In this document: in pieces, positions 1 through 9,254 of the stretch | How positions within the stretch are numbered: the stretch's first letter is position 1 | Layout: each line of letters opens with the position of its first letter | Origin: Stramenopiles sp. TOSAG23-6 | Taxonomy: Eukaryota; Sar | Reading direction: 5' to 3' | NCBI GenBank assembly: GCA_900128565.1 | Contig: LT635949.1 | Coordinates: forward strand, 1-34,852 | DNA: 34,852 nt | Position numbers and translations under genes: made by a program | Notes under the pieces: generated by a model | What the model was told of the DNA's origin: nothing | The model's database searches: none | Seen by the model: the letters and a program-made list of their open reading frames with translations, nothing else

Positions 1-2948
1 TTAATGATTTTTCAAGTCCGAATACTCGCATTGCTCTTAAAAATGATGAATTGCTGTATAAGACTGCATATTATTGCCCAGAAGGCACTGGTGTTTTTGG
101 ACCCCTAAAATGTCCAAAAGGAACATTTTGCCCAGATTCCAAAACGCAAGTATCGTGCCCTTTGTTGCCAGATGGATCAACACTTTTTTGCAATGATGGA
201 TCATTCACCAAATCTCCATGTCCTGCAAATTTTGCATGTCAAACACCTTCACTGATTACTGAATGCACTAGTCTTGAGTTTTGTAGCGAAGGTACACTAA
301 CTCCATCTGAATGTCCCGGCAACTTAGCCTTGGCAACTGGTTCTCACGATCGATGTGAATGTCCATCAACTTTCTTTGGATACTTGAAAGTAGGGACCAC
401 AGGAGTTGTAACACAGCAACAGTGTGAAAATACTACAGTTGTAAATGAAGTAGTAACCCAATCATATATTACTTCAGCAATTTCACGTCATTCCTTATCC
501 TCTGCTGTTGATGTTAAAGTTGAAATGCTTCAAGGTTTAGAAACATTTGCCATTCAGTGTACAAAGTGCCCAAAAGGAACAATGTGCAAATGCAATAGTT
601 TTGAATCTTCTTGTAGCTCTGTTGGACATTGTTCAGGTGGTTTGGCTCTCTTTACAGATGATCCAGCACGTGAAGTACATTTAGAGCCTGGATATTGGCA
701 AATCAGAGAGTACTTTAAGGATAAACCAGAAAACTTTTCACCATATTATTGTGGAGACTACGTACCTCCAAAATATGCTACTGCTTTATGCCTTGGGGGA
801 GTGGATAGGCCCCATCCAAACCCAAATGGAAGAAATTGTCGTGAGGGGCATACTGGCCCGCTATGTGCTTTATGCTGTTCCCAAAAGAAATATGATTTAT
901 GTTTAGCCAAGTGTAAAGATACTGACAATGTCTGCAAAGATTCGTGTACAGAAAAGTGGAAGAATGGATGTAAATTAGGTGCAGAGTGGGCATTGTCTGG
1001 TTTCACTTGCAATAACTGCACAGATAGTGGAGACAATTCAAATACACCCAATATACTTTTTATTGTTTTATGTATACTTCTTTACATTGTATTTATCTTA
1101 TTGATGACATTGAAGGCAAATCCTGTAGTTTATGACGATGTCTTAGCAGAAAAGAGAAAGAAAGCTAGAAGAAGATTGAAGAAGTTATCAAAAATGATTA
1201 CTCTATTTGAGGCAGGCACATCAGTGACAAAAGTAATCCCCATTGGATCATCGAAAGAACGACACACTCATGATTTAAATATATTTAAGAAGCAAAGCTT
1301 TCTTCACAATAAAATTCACAAGATGGCGGATACAAACAAGGGGCGTAAAAAATTAATGACAGTTTTGCACAAGAAAACCAAACCCAAAACTCAAGTGTCA
1401 ATTGAAGAAAAGTTGAAACGTCGAAAACGACGACACATTCATGAGGGACAAATGTCAAAAACCGACAAGGCACAGAAGTGGGGAGAATTGCAGTCCACAG
1501 TAAAGCTCATCATTAGCTTTCTACAAGTGACATCCCAATTGAAGTATACTTCAGGTGAACCACAGCCTGAAGATTTTGAAAACTTCTCTGAATCACTTGA
1601 CATTGTAAATTTAGATTTCACACAAATTGCCCCAGACCTAGGTCCATGCAGTTTTGCTTCCAATTTTGAGTACAAGTTCTACACCCATATCATACTCCTT
1701 CCATTATGTTTACTACTTATTGGAATAGCCTTGGCAAATGCTATTTGTATAAAGAACTTCTGCCACTTTAAATTAAAGTTTACAAAAAGTAGCGCAAGGA
1801 TGCATGCTCGAAACTTAATGAGCAATATATTATTTGTGATGTATCCGGGTCTTTGTATGAAGTGCTTCAATGTTTTCAATTGTCTTGAAATTAATGGAAT
1901 TAGATATCTATATGCGGATCTTAGTATTGAATGTTCTGGAGACCAATACGAAATGATGGCAATAACTGCTAAAATTGGAATAGCTTTTTATGTAGTTGGT
2001 ATACCAGCTTCATCGTGCATCTTTTTTTATCATATAAGAGACTGGCTTGTGGCACAAGAAGATATGGATGACGACATGTATACTGCTATCTCAACAAATG
2101 ACGAAATCAACAGAACACACTTTAAATATTTGGAGCAGTATGGAAATTTGTATTTGAATTATCGTCATGGTGTATGGTGGTATGAGTTTGTTGAAATGAT
2201 CCGAAAAGCTGCTATGACAGGATTTTTAACAATCTGGCCGGCTGGCGTGTATCGTAATTGTGTATCTGTAGCAACATCATTTTTCTTCTTCATGTTTTGC
2301 TTAATTGTGAAACCATTTCGACGAAATGGCGATTTTAGTCTTCAGTCACTTTTACTTTTTCTCACAATGGGTGTATTTTTCTCAAATTTGTTGATTTCTA
2401 GTGGCATGTTGACAAGTGATTCTTCTGGTCTGAATGAGGTACTGGTAGGATCCCACTGTTGTGGTTTACTATATGGTGGAATTGTTGTGTTTACAATGAT
2501 TCCACCTGTGAGGAAAAAGCTTGAGGGCTTTCACCATAGAAAACTGCGAAGAAAAGTGGCTGTTGCACGGCAAGTGTTAGGGGATTCCTCAAATCAAAGT
2601 TTAGAAAATAACAAAATTACATACGAAAATAATTTGCAGTCAGTTGCACCATCAAAATTTGCCATTGAGGAAGATTCTGTCGATGAAAATAAGTATTCCT
2701 ATGAGCCTTCAGATGAGGAAGATTCTTCAGATGAGAAAGAAATTGTTAGAGAAGATTTACCTGACTCTGTCAATGTACAGCAACTTATGGATACATTTGA
2801 TCAAGACTTACAAGGTATTACAGAAGAGTTACCTAATTCTGAAGAAAACATATCTGATTCTGTAAATTCTGAAGAAGAAATATCTGATTCTGTAAATGAT
2901 TTACCTCTTGTTGCAGAAGATTTTTCTGAGGATGAAACATATTTGTAA
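1..2948 (+). CDS. 5'-truncated ephrin-receptor-like Cys-rich protein with TRP-like multi-TM region
   Basis: The reading frame is open to the left edge (first full codon at 3), so the gene is partial; the first in-window ATGs are internal. About 970 residues are seen. The first 330 are extracellular-type and very Cys-rich, with repeated C-P-x-G-T-x-C units (CPEGTGVFGPLKCPKGTFCP) as in GCC2/GCC3 or ephrin-receptor-like modules. Hydrophobic segments follow near nt 1050-1112, 1683-1745, 1821-1870, 1975-2035, 2205-2320, 2341-2405 and 2440-2500. The first and second are separated by a long Lys/Arg-rich cytoplasmic loop (nt 1140-1500). The C-terminal 120 residues are acidic, with an EEISDSVN-type near repeat. 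The architecture matches large protist surface proteins with a TRP-like channel region; channel activity is inference. Stop TAA at 2946. Confidence 0.8.
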   Translation, partial: NDFSSPNTRIALKNDELLYKTAYYCPEGTGVFGPLKCPKGTFCPDSKTQVSCPLLPDGSTLFCNDGSFTKSPCPANFACQTPSLITECTSLEFCSEGTLTPSECPGNLALATGSHDRCECPSTFFGYLKVGTTGVVTQQQCENTTVVNEVVTQSYITSAISRHSLSSAVDVKVEMLQGLETFAIQCTKCPKGTMCKCNSFESSCSSVGHCSGGLALFTDDPAREVHLEPGYWQIREYFKDKPENFSPYYCGDYVPPKYATALCLGGVDRPHPNPNGRNCREGHTGPLCALCCSQKKYDLCLAKCKDTDNVCKDSCTEKWKNGCKLGAEWALSGFTCNNCTDSGDNSNTPNILFIVLCILLYIVFILLMTLKANPVVYDDVLAEKRKKARRRLKKLSKMITLFEAGTSVTKVIPIGSSKERHTHDLNIFKKQSFLHNKIHKMADTNKGRKKLMTVLHKKTKPKTQVSIEEKLKRRKRRHIHEGQMSKTDKAQKWGELQSTVKLIISFLQVTSQLKYTSGEPQPEDFENFSESLDIVNLDFTQIAPDLGPCSFASNFEYKFYTHIILLPLCLLLIGIALANAICIKNFCHFKLKFTKSSARMHARNLMSNILFVMYPGLCMKCFNVFNCLEINGIRYLYADLSIECSGDQYEMMAITAKIGIAFYVVGIPASSCIFFYHIRDWLVAQEDMDDDMYTAISTNDEINRTHFKYLEQYGNLYLNYRHGVWWYEFVEMIRKAAMTGFLTIWPAGVYRNCVSVATSFFFFMFCLIVKPFRRNGDFSLQSLLLFLTMGVFFSNLLISSGMLTSDSSGLNEVLVGSHCCGLLYGGIVVFTMIPPVRKKLEGFHHRKLRRKVAVARQVLGDSSNQSLENNKITYENNLQSVAPSKFAIEEDSVDENKYSYEPSDEEDSSDEKEIVREDLPDSVNVQQLMDTFDQDLQGITEELPNSEENISDSVNSEEEISDSVNDLPLVAEDFSEDETYL

Positions 2949-3067
2949 CAAAAAAATGCTATGGAATGTCACAATGCGCACAACACTATTTGTAAAGCAA
3001 AATGATAAGAGATGAAATCATTAAATCTCCAAAGATTTAGTACAATAAATTAAATAAAAAGTATTTG

Positions 3068-3122
3068 ATATACATCAGTAACAATGACTCAATTTTATAT
3101 ACATCAGTAACAATGACTCAAT
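3068..3122. repeat. 26-nt direct repeat, two copies, period 29
   Basis: ATATACATCAGTAACAATGA plus CTCAAT occurs at 3068-3093 and again, identically, at 3097-3122. It lies in the 247-bp convergent spacer between the Cys-rich membrane protein and sulfite oxidase. No function is visible; a recent slippage duplication is likely. Confidence 0.9.
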
Positions 3123-3195
3123 ATAAAATGCATCAAAAAAAAACCATCTCTTAAAAATACTAGAATCCACATACAACATTGTCATCTACACAAAA

Positions 3196-5392
3196 TCATG
3201 CTCTCCCTGGACATTGAAACCCGTCGGGTCCACAAGCAACATTGTCATCTACACGGTATGTAAATCCTGGGTTTTCAACAGGCCAGACATGACTTCCACC
3301 AGCTGGCATTTTTGGAGCATCAACACATTCAGTACATTTCTTTTCTGGGTCTAAAGTTACTTTTACTCTTGCTTGATGATTACAACAAATACCTAAAACA
3401 TTCCATGTTGATGTCATTTTTTCTGGTTGAGAGTTAAAATCACCATCAATTGCATTTGTTACAATTTCCAACTCAACTTTTTCACCATTTCGAAGTTTTT
3501 CTTTTACATGATCCGGTAAAGCAATTTTTTGCTGAAACTGTTGCCATGCCCAGTGACTTCCCATGCCGGATTGAGGATTTGATCTCATAGCACAATTAGC
3601 AGAGTCTGGATTTTTGGCACGATCATTTGGTCTTTGAATAACCAATTCTCTCTTACTTCTTGGTATTCCGATGGGTCCACTAAATAACTCAGCAGCTTGA
3701 TAAGAATCACCTCCATCAATAGATACTTCAACACGACATATCCCACGACCACCTCCAGACCAAGCTACACCCTCTACAGTTACACTATCCATTTGACCAG
3801 ATAAAGTAGCTCTATCAGGAGGTTCTGAAATGACAGACTGGACAGGTAAAGTTTGAATTACAGGACCTTGATCGAGTCGAAGTTTATCTTCTCCTTCACG
3901 TATGTGACCTTTAAATGTTACATCTGGTGCAAAATGACGATCAAGTTTTGATCCAGAGTCCAACTCTGACGGAGCTTCAGTCAAAATAATTCTAGAAACC
4001 CACTTCACATTACGACAACCAGCATGTCCTGGAGCTAAGAGACGAATAGGGTATCCATGATCACGTGGTAGAGTTTCATCATTCATCTCATACGCAAAAA
4101 TTGTGGAAAAATATTTAAAAAAATAAAAATCGTTAGGTAAAAAATTTTCTTTGTAAAAACTTTGAAATTTTTTAAGTGGACAACATACAAGAATTGCATC
4201 ACCAAATGGATTTACTACTTTTTCAATAGGTATTACTCCAGCATACGGTGTCCCAGTCTCATCCTGGTCTTCTCCAATAAAATTTACTATTTTCACTTTA
4301 GAATGAGAAACGTTTCCTAAAGCCATATATTGTGAAAAAATATGTCGTACGTTTGAAATTTGTTAGGTACGAAAATTGGTACAAAAGAAAATAAATTTGA
4401 AATTAAGTGATAAAAACATACATACCATCTACATCTAAACCTGCAACACGAAATATATCTCGAACTTTTACACCCACCCATTTTGCACAACCAATTGCAC
4501 CACCGCGCCAATGAGGTGCGACATATAAAGGGCGATCAGGGGTGACATAATCTTCTTGTCGATTTCCAGCGCATTGTAAAGCAGATACGACTTCATGTCT
4601 GGGAAATTTAGTCTTGAGATCTGCAAGAGTTAGTTTTAATTCTTTCGTTCCTGCATCTTCATTTGCTTCAATCTCTAAAACATAATCTTCAATATCAACG
4701 CTGGGTACAGGATTATGATTACGTACAAAAAATAAGTCATTTGGAGTTAAAAAATCATTCACCAAAGCTCTAAGTGGCGGTTCCATATTCCAAGGTTTCG
4801 TTGATGGTATGCGCATTTCTGTTGCTTTTGGCCTTTCTGGATCATCCTTGTATGCATCTTCAAATTGAGACTCATTTTTGACAATGATGGCATCTTCAGG
4901 GGATAAACTACCAATCCTATAGTCTTCGAGTAACTCACGAATGTGAGGTCGGTCATGGATTTCGTGATATACCCGCCAAAAGGCATGCAAATCTTGACCA
5001 GAAACCATCATGATACGCATAGCACCACCAGGATGAGCATCCATAAAGTTAGTGACATCATAAACACCACCATTGAGACTGACCCAAACGCGACCTTCAG
5101 GTGCGTTGCGAAACTCGTCCAAGGAGAAGATTCGGTTCAATGTACCTTCTGGAGGAGCTCCACCCGAGCCAAAGGTTCCTGCAACAGGGGCATCATCACT
5201 AAAAGTATTTTGGTTGCTCACAACTGCTGCCGCGAAAGCAGCTGATCCTGCTGCTAATCCATATATACCAAATTTACGGAAATTTGACCTAGGAGGAGAC
5301 ACAATATAACTTAAAGAACGACTTCTCGGTAAAGATAATCTAGACCTTGATGCTGAAAGGTGTAGTCTGTATCCACTATGTCGTAACAACAT
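3196..5392 (-). CDS. SUOX: sulfite oxidase, heme/Moco type, three exons
   Basis: Oxidises sulfite to sulfate. Exons under the preferred model are 5392-4422, 4324-4189 and 4095-3196, giving 668 residues. Residues 1-40 are Arg/Ser-rich and are followed by a hydrophobic stretch (42-60), a bipartite mitochondrial leader pointing to the intermembrane space as in animals. Cytochrome b5 domain 87-163 has HPGG (120-123) and a second candidate heme His near 146. The Moco domain starts near 204, with the molybdenum-ligand Cys at 274 in ALQCAGNRQ, and continues through LPRDHGYPIRLLAPG. The dimerisation domain includes TSTWNVLGICCNHQARV. A Cys-containing tail of about 50 residues follows the usual family end. 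GVKVRDIFRVAGLDVDG ends exon 1. The two introns belong to the introner-like family described separately; exon borders are therefore the main uncertainty. The ATG at 5392 is the natural start because the leader follows it. Confidence 0.93.
4096..4188 (-). repeat. introner-like intron copy C (sulfite oxidase intron 2)
   Basis: On the minus strand the insert starts GTATGTTG after codon CTT and contains TTTTACCTAACGATTT (branch-like) and ATATTTTTCCACAATTTTT ending at 4096. Removing it joins DAIL to AYEMNDE, the conserved sulfite oxidase sequence. The nearest downstream AG (4088-4087) would delete the conserved AYE. The insert itself is open in frame (adding CCPLKKFQSFYKENF and so on), so retention would not cause a stop, but it interrupts a conserved strand of the Moco domain. 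Copies A, B and D share the same layout. Confidence 0.8.
4325..4421 (-). repeat. introner-like intron copy B (sulfite oxidase intron 1)
   Basis: Minus strand: GTATGTTTTTATC at 4421, then AATTTCAAATTTATTTT, a TACCTAACAAATTTC branch-like box inside a TCGTAC/GTACGA inverted repeat (plus-strand 4345-4372), and ATATTTTTTCACAATATAT ending at 4325. This border yields VDG-MALG-NVSHSK in frame. An ordinary GT-AG alternative also works: 4425 to 4317, ending in TTTAG, yields VDG-NVSHSK. The sequence alone cannot choose between them. Confidence 0.8.
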
Positions 5393-5758
5393 TGATGATT
5401 TTTAATGATATTGTAGAGGTCTACACGAGGTTTTGACTAAATTATATACAGGATACAATGTTACAAAATGAATCGATTTTGAAAAGACACCAAAAATTTT
5501 TATGATTGTCGTCAGGTCAGGTAGATTTATTTATTTTTGTGGTGATCTCTTGAAGAAGACGACCGAAGTGTTTCAAGTTTGAATTCAAAAAAAGAAAGTT
5601 CCTGAAATTTTTGGTACGGAATATTGCTATGAAAAAATTAGCTCGCTCTCCATTTATTCATTGTTGGTGCCAGGACAATTTTCAAAAGAAGGAGTAAAGA
5701 AAATATTTGTTTTTTTACCGGTGTGTGAATTTCTCACAAAAGGAAAGTTCTTGTGGAA
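5393..5758. other. divergent intergenic region, sulfite oxidase / claudin-like gene
   Basis: 366 bp between two divergent start codons; it must hold both promoters. It is AT-rich with homopolymer runs. I see no convincing TATA box, RNA gene or repeat in it. Confidence 0.5.
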
Positions 5759-6437
5759 ATGAAAAATCGTGCAAAATTAGGAGTAGCATTATTATGTGCA
5801 TTAGTTGGATTTTTGATTTCCATAGTGGGCTGTATAGTTCCCTGGTCAAGAACGAGTTCAACCGTTGGAGGTTGTCGTTTCACAGGAGAATATGGTGTTT
5901 TGCAAATGTGTCTCGATGTGGAGTGTCCCGCAATAAAACAATATCGTTCTTGCGAGTCTACGACGAATGCACTAAAAGATTGGAGTGGTGAAGGGAAAAC
6001 TGCTTTTTCAAGAACAACATATGGCGCTCTCGCTTTATCTATAGTACGTCAAAATCCTTATCTCCCACCCTAACCCTAATCTCCCATACATTTCAACCAT
6101 ACCTAAAAAAAAATGATAACAATATAAAAGTCTTTCTATACACTAACAAAATTACAAATGCTTCCATTTACAATAACTAAAACAGCTTACCGTCACATTA
6201 TCAAGTATATGTATTGTACTAAATGTATTTTCACTGAGTTGCTCACCTGGACCTTGCTGGAAATGTGTTCACAGTTTTCTTGGTATACTCGGTGCGATAA
6301 CAGCAGGAACAGCTGTTATTCTTGCAAACGAATCCAATATTCTCCTTGTATTTTCTACATCTAACTCCAACCCTAATATTGTATCATATCTATTTGTATT
6401 CATTTTTGTTATTATTGATATATTGTCGACATTGTAG
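5759..6437 (+). CDS. claudin/PMP22-like four-TM membrane protein, two exons
   Basis: Exon 1 is 5759-6043 and exon 2 is 6186-6437, joined in phase 0 through a GT-AG intron (GTACGT...AAACAG), giving 178 residues. The ATG at 5759 (MKNRAKLG) is used because the open frame upstream of it has only a GTG. Four hydrophobic helices lie at about 7-29, 88-112, 124-142 and 156-178. The first extracellular loop has W29 followed by G46-V-L-Q-M-C51 and C56, resembling the W-GLW-C-C pattern of the claudin/PMP22 fold. The join makes one continuous TM2 (LALSI + LTVTLSSICIVLNVF), good support for the splice. Paracellular sealing would make little sense in a protist, so the role is open: perhaps a surface or endomembrane tetraspan protein. 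Stop TAG at 6435. Confidence 0.75.
6044..6185 (+). other. ordinary GT-AG intron in the claudin-like gene
   Basis: 142 nt, donor GTACGT, acceptor AACTAAAACAG, with a CACTAAC element about 40 nt upstream and AACTAAAACAG at the end. It restores one hydrophobic frame over 84 codons downstream. It carries a double telomere-like repeat (CCCTAACCCTAA at 6068-6079). It lacks the ATATT box and overall similarity of the introner-like family, so two intron types coexist in the window. Confidence 0.7.
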
Positions 6438-6501
6438 AATAAACACTACACCTTTAAAGGAATTCACGTAACAACATTTAGTCCGTACATTAGTTTTTAT
6501 T

Positions 6502-6638
6502 CTATGTGTTGTGTTTCTTTTCTTTTAACGTGTAGTGGTTTGCTAACATGGCATGCCAATTTAAGAAAAAATAATCCAGAATATATTCCAGCTTTTCAAT
6601 ATGCACAGTTTCAGCCTTAAGTGGAGTAGAAAATGAAA
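6502..6638 (-). CDS. possible terminal exon of an unrecognised gene
   Basis: On the minus strand, after an AG (TTATTCAG) at 6639, the frame reads VSFSTPLKAETVHIEKLEY and continues to a stop after KEKKHNT. Composition is protein-like rather than homopolymer-driven. Upstream lies a copy of the introner-like family (6639 to about 6749), and before it a short frame ILPLKIDEG (about 6750-6776). No ATG-led first exon could be assembled convincingly, although ATGs occur near 6960 and 6915. It could be a real small multi-exon gene, a decayed pseudogene, or chance. I do not recognise the protein. Confidence 0.3.
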
Positions 6639-6749
6639 CTGAATAATGAGAGAAAGATGAAAAAAACCTAAGTTTCTTTAGGCACAAAATTTCGTATGAA
6701 AAAAATAAATTTGATGAGTGTACAGTTGAAGAAAATATTTTTACCAAAC
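6639..6749 (-). repeat. introner-like intron copy E
   Basis: The minus strand contains TCAAATTTATTTTTTTCATA, then CGAAATTTTGTGCCTAAAG and AAACTTAGGTTTTTTT. It is clearly similar to copy A in ThrRS, including the CCTAA...TTAGG hairpin (plus 6667-6682; copy A 11279-11294). Unlike A-D it ends in a plain CATTATTCAG. The donor is uncertain: GTTTGG at 6749 keeps a single frame, GTAAAA at 6744 does not. It flanks the possible exon 6502-6638. Confidence 0.6.
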
Positions 6750-7005
6750 CTTCATCAATTTTCAGTGGAAGAATCTCCTATATAATAAAAAAAATAATAT
6801 TTGTGTAAAGTTCTTTTTGTTTTACCTTTATTATAATCACAACATCTTATTACTTTATATGAACAAATTTTACGTTTTGTTGTGCTTTCCGGTACAAAAA
6901 AATGTGTTTTTCATAATTTTCTAATAATTAGAAGTATAAAGTAGCAATATCGTCTTGCATGAACTATCACTCTTGTGAATAATAAATTTATAAATTTGTC
7001 ATACA
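6750..7005. other. AT-rich stretch with possible minus-strand exon fragments
   Basis: Between the uncertain exon and the CGR1-like gene. Short minus-strand open pieces exist (ILPLKIDEG at about 6750-6776; YEKHIFLYRKAQQN at about 6856-6900) with candidate splice sites, but no consistent gene model emerges. Confidence 0.3.
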
Positions 7006-7557
7006 TTATTCATAAATACCTACAATTTCAACAGAACCATCTGCATTCACACGGGTTTTCTTAATCCGTTTCAACTGCTTTTTACTCATTTTCTTAATTT
7101 TTTCAACGTTTGTTATAGTTTGATAAGAACTATTTTTAAGCTCGTTTAGTTTTCGCCGTTTCTCTTGTTCCGCTCTTCTTTCTCTCTCTGCGACACGTTT
7201 TAACCTTTTTTTCTCTTTGATTTCATTTTCTAAAGTTTTCATTTGTTTCCTCAGTTTGTTTGCTGCTTGTTTCTTTTCCCATAAAGCTTTACTATTTGCT
7301 ACTTTTTTCCTACCTGCGGCAGAAGATCGACGTGGTTGCTTCCGTTTCCAATGACGATCACTGACACACTTACCAATAGTTTTATTAGTGGATACATCAA
7401 TCGCAGCAACAGATTGAACTGCGTATGGTCTTGGTAATACTTTACCTGTACTTGCTTTAACATCACATAGTGTTCCATCAGGAAATTTTCTCTCTCGATA
7501 TGTAGGTGTCTTGGTAACTTTGGCAGTCACGTTATCCTTTGAAGTCACTGGAGCCAT
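7006..7557 (-). CDS. CGR1/CCDC86-like ribosome biogenesis protein
   Basis: 183 residues, complete, from ATG 7557 to TAA. A WKRKQPRRSSAAGRKK stretch lies near residue 70, then an unbroken Lys/Arg/Glu coiled coil (about 85-145), then the family-like end KIKKMSKKQLKRIKKTRV and a short DGSVEIVGIYE tail. The charged helix followed by KMSKKQLKxIKK is the pattern of the Cgr1/CCDC86 family, nucleolar proteins needed for 60S rRNA processing in yeast. The N-terminus contains FPDGTLCDVKASTGKVLPRP. Family assignment rests on the C-terminal half; role from established family knowledge. The region upstream (7558-7944) is a divergent promoter shared with the coiled-coil gene. Confidence 0.65.
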   Translation of the reverse strand: MAPVTSKDNVTAKVTKTPTYRERKFPDGTLCDVKASTGKVLPRPYAVQSVAAIDVSTNKTIGKCVSDRHWKRKQPRRSSAAGRKKVANSKALWEKKQAANKLRKQMKTLENEIKEKKRLKRVAERERRAEQEKRRKLNELKNSSYQTITNVEKIKKMSKKQLKRIKKTRVNADGSVEIVGIYE

Positions 7558-7944
7558 GATGTTATGAATTGTATTTTAACTGAAGAATGTATTTAAGTAT
7601 CTCTCTACTATAATATACTTTTGGAGTGGGTCGTAATGTCACAATAACTTCTTGGTGGCGGGGAATCCCAATACTTTCTTGCAGGAATAGTACTTTTCAA
7701 GATGTAGAGTGTGTGTGACTGTTCTTAATTAAACTGGATAGATTTTGAATGTTACCGGGTACGCAAAATGTAACGTCCTGAAATCTGACTACCTCTTTAT
7801 CTATCTATATCTCGTTCCAAACATTTATGTGGTTGGTATAACACAGAAAGTAGTTTGCACCAACGTAATAATGTACTATTTCACCAACATTACCAAATAA
7901 TAGACACAATACAATTGTTCTATATAGACAAACAAAATCATATT
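7558..7944. other. divergent intergenic region
   Basis: 387 bp between divergent starts of the CGR1-like and coiled-coil genes. It contains a GC-richer patch around 7655-7675 (GGTGGCGGGGAATCCC) in otherwise AT-rich DNA, a possible promoter element. No RNA gene or repeat recognised. Confidence 0.4.
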
Positions 7945-9048
7945 ATGACATCAAGGTACCTTCCACCAGACATAACTCACTCGACAACAACAAAAAACTT
8001 TCAAAAAAATCATTTTCGTTTATTAGAGGTTTTGGAGGCTACTGTACTAGAAAATGAGGCATTGAAGACTGAAATCTACAATATACACACTAGAGCCATT
8101 GAGACTATTAAAGAGGAGAATAAAAAACAGAAACTTTACAATATTGATAAACAAATCCTTTTGGAAAAACATAATACCTCATTGTCAAAGGAGATAAATG
8201 AGAAAGGCGACTTACAGCAGAAACTAGACATACTTAAAGAAAACCTAAGAATGCATGAAACAAAATTCTTTACTAAGCAAAATGAATGGCATGCAAACAC
8301 AAAGACACTTAGTGACGAAATTTCTGATTTGCGAAAAAAGCTTTGTAATAAAGATAAAAACATTGAAAAGTTATTAGAAAAAGTGAAAAAAGATAAAAAA
8401 AAACACAAGGAAAAAAATTGTTTATTATGTGAAAAAAAATCACAAAAGTTTCTTCTTCTAAAAGAAAGCAATGCCACATTAGAATTAGAGATGTCTAACT
8501 TATTGGTTCAATATAATAGTGTTGTAGACATAAAAAATGAGTTAGACTTTGAGTTAAAAGAAACATTAGAAAAGTTTAAAAAAACTGAAAAGGAATTGAA
8601 AATATTACAGATAGAAAAACAAAAATTTGAAAAAGAAGTAAAAAGATTACGCTTAGAAAAACAAAATTGTACATCAAATTCAGAATCTTCAAAAAACAAT
8701 GCTACATTGTCTAGTATCCCACCTCCACCAAAATTTCAAAAACATAATAACTATAAAGGAACAATTACAGGTGCTAGAATAAAAGAAAGTCAAATTCTTG
8801 GGGAATTAGCCTCTTTAAAGAATGAAAATTTCCACTTGAAACAGAAAAAAGGATATTTTGGAATACGCCATTTACGTGAAACAAAAATGACGATGAATCC
8901 ATTTGCGGAACAGGAATCAATGTATACATCTAAAATATCACTAAATAGTATGACAACTAAGTCTAAGAGAAAACATGAACGCTATAGCGATAAAAATGTT
9001 ACAAACATTGTAGGGAGTAAAATACTAGACGAATTACTACAACGATGA
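7945..9048 (+). CDS. coiled-coil protein
   Basis: 367 residues from the first ATG (7945, MTSRYLPPDIT); the frame is open further upstream but without ATG. Residues from about 20 to 240 form a long Lys/Glu/Leu-rich heptad coiled coil (LLEVLEATVLENEALKTEIY, LEKVKKDKKKHKEKN), with a small CLLC pair in the middle. A Pro-rich break (SIPPPPKFQKH) follows, then a shorter helix and a basic tail ending KILDELLQR. The layout resembles cytoskeletal or basal-body coiled-coil proteins, but low-complexity coiled coils match many families. Function not assigned. Confidence 0.75.
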   Translation: MTSRYLPPDITHSTTTKNFQKNHFRLLEVLEATVLENEALKTEIYNIHTRAIETIKEENKKQKLYNIDKQILLEKHNTSLSKEINEKGDLQQKLDILKENLRMHETKFFTKQNEWHANTKTLSDEISDLRKKLCNKDKNIEKLLEKVKKDKKKHKEKNCLLCEKKSQKFLLLKESNATLELEMSNLLVQYNSVVDIKNELDFELKETLEKFKKTEKELKILQIEKQKFEKEVKRLRLEKQNCTSNSESSKNNATLSSIPPPPKFQKHNNYKGTITGARIKESQILGELASLKNENFHLKQKKGYFGIRHLRETKMTMNPFAEQESMYTSKISLNSMTTKSKRKHERYSDKNVTNIVGSKILDELLQR

Positions 9049-9254
9049 TTTAGATGTGTGAAAATTTTATATGAGAAAAAACATCCAAGTAAGCAAATAA
9101 TTGAAAACCAATTTATTACATTTCATCATAGCGTTTTTGAAAGTAATAAAACATAAATTAAATTGTAGTTTTTAATTTGGTACATTGACAAGCATCATGA
9201 ATAAAATAAAAGAATTGGTATATGGTCATTTATGCAATTACTTTACACACTGAT

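Noticed and set aside
51-53. TTG as start of the first gene
   Set aside because: The frame stays open to position 3 and the protein continues upstream in the same style, so the gene is simply cut by the window edge.
3196-3198. Sulfite oxidase TGA as selenocysteine
   Set aside because: No family precedent and no SECIS seen; the in-frame repeat after it is better explained by a duplication.
7658-7675. GGGGAATCCC as a kappa-B site
   Set aside because: Matches by chance; Rel factors are not expected in this kind of organism.
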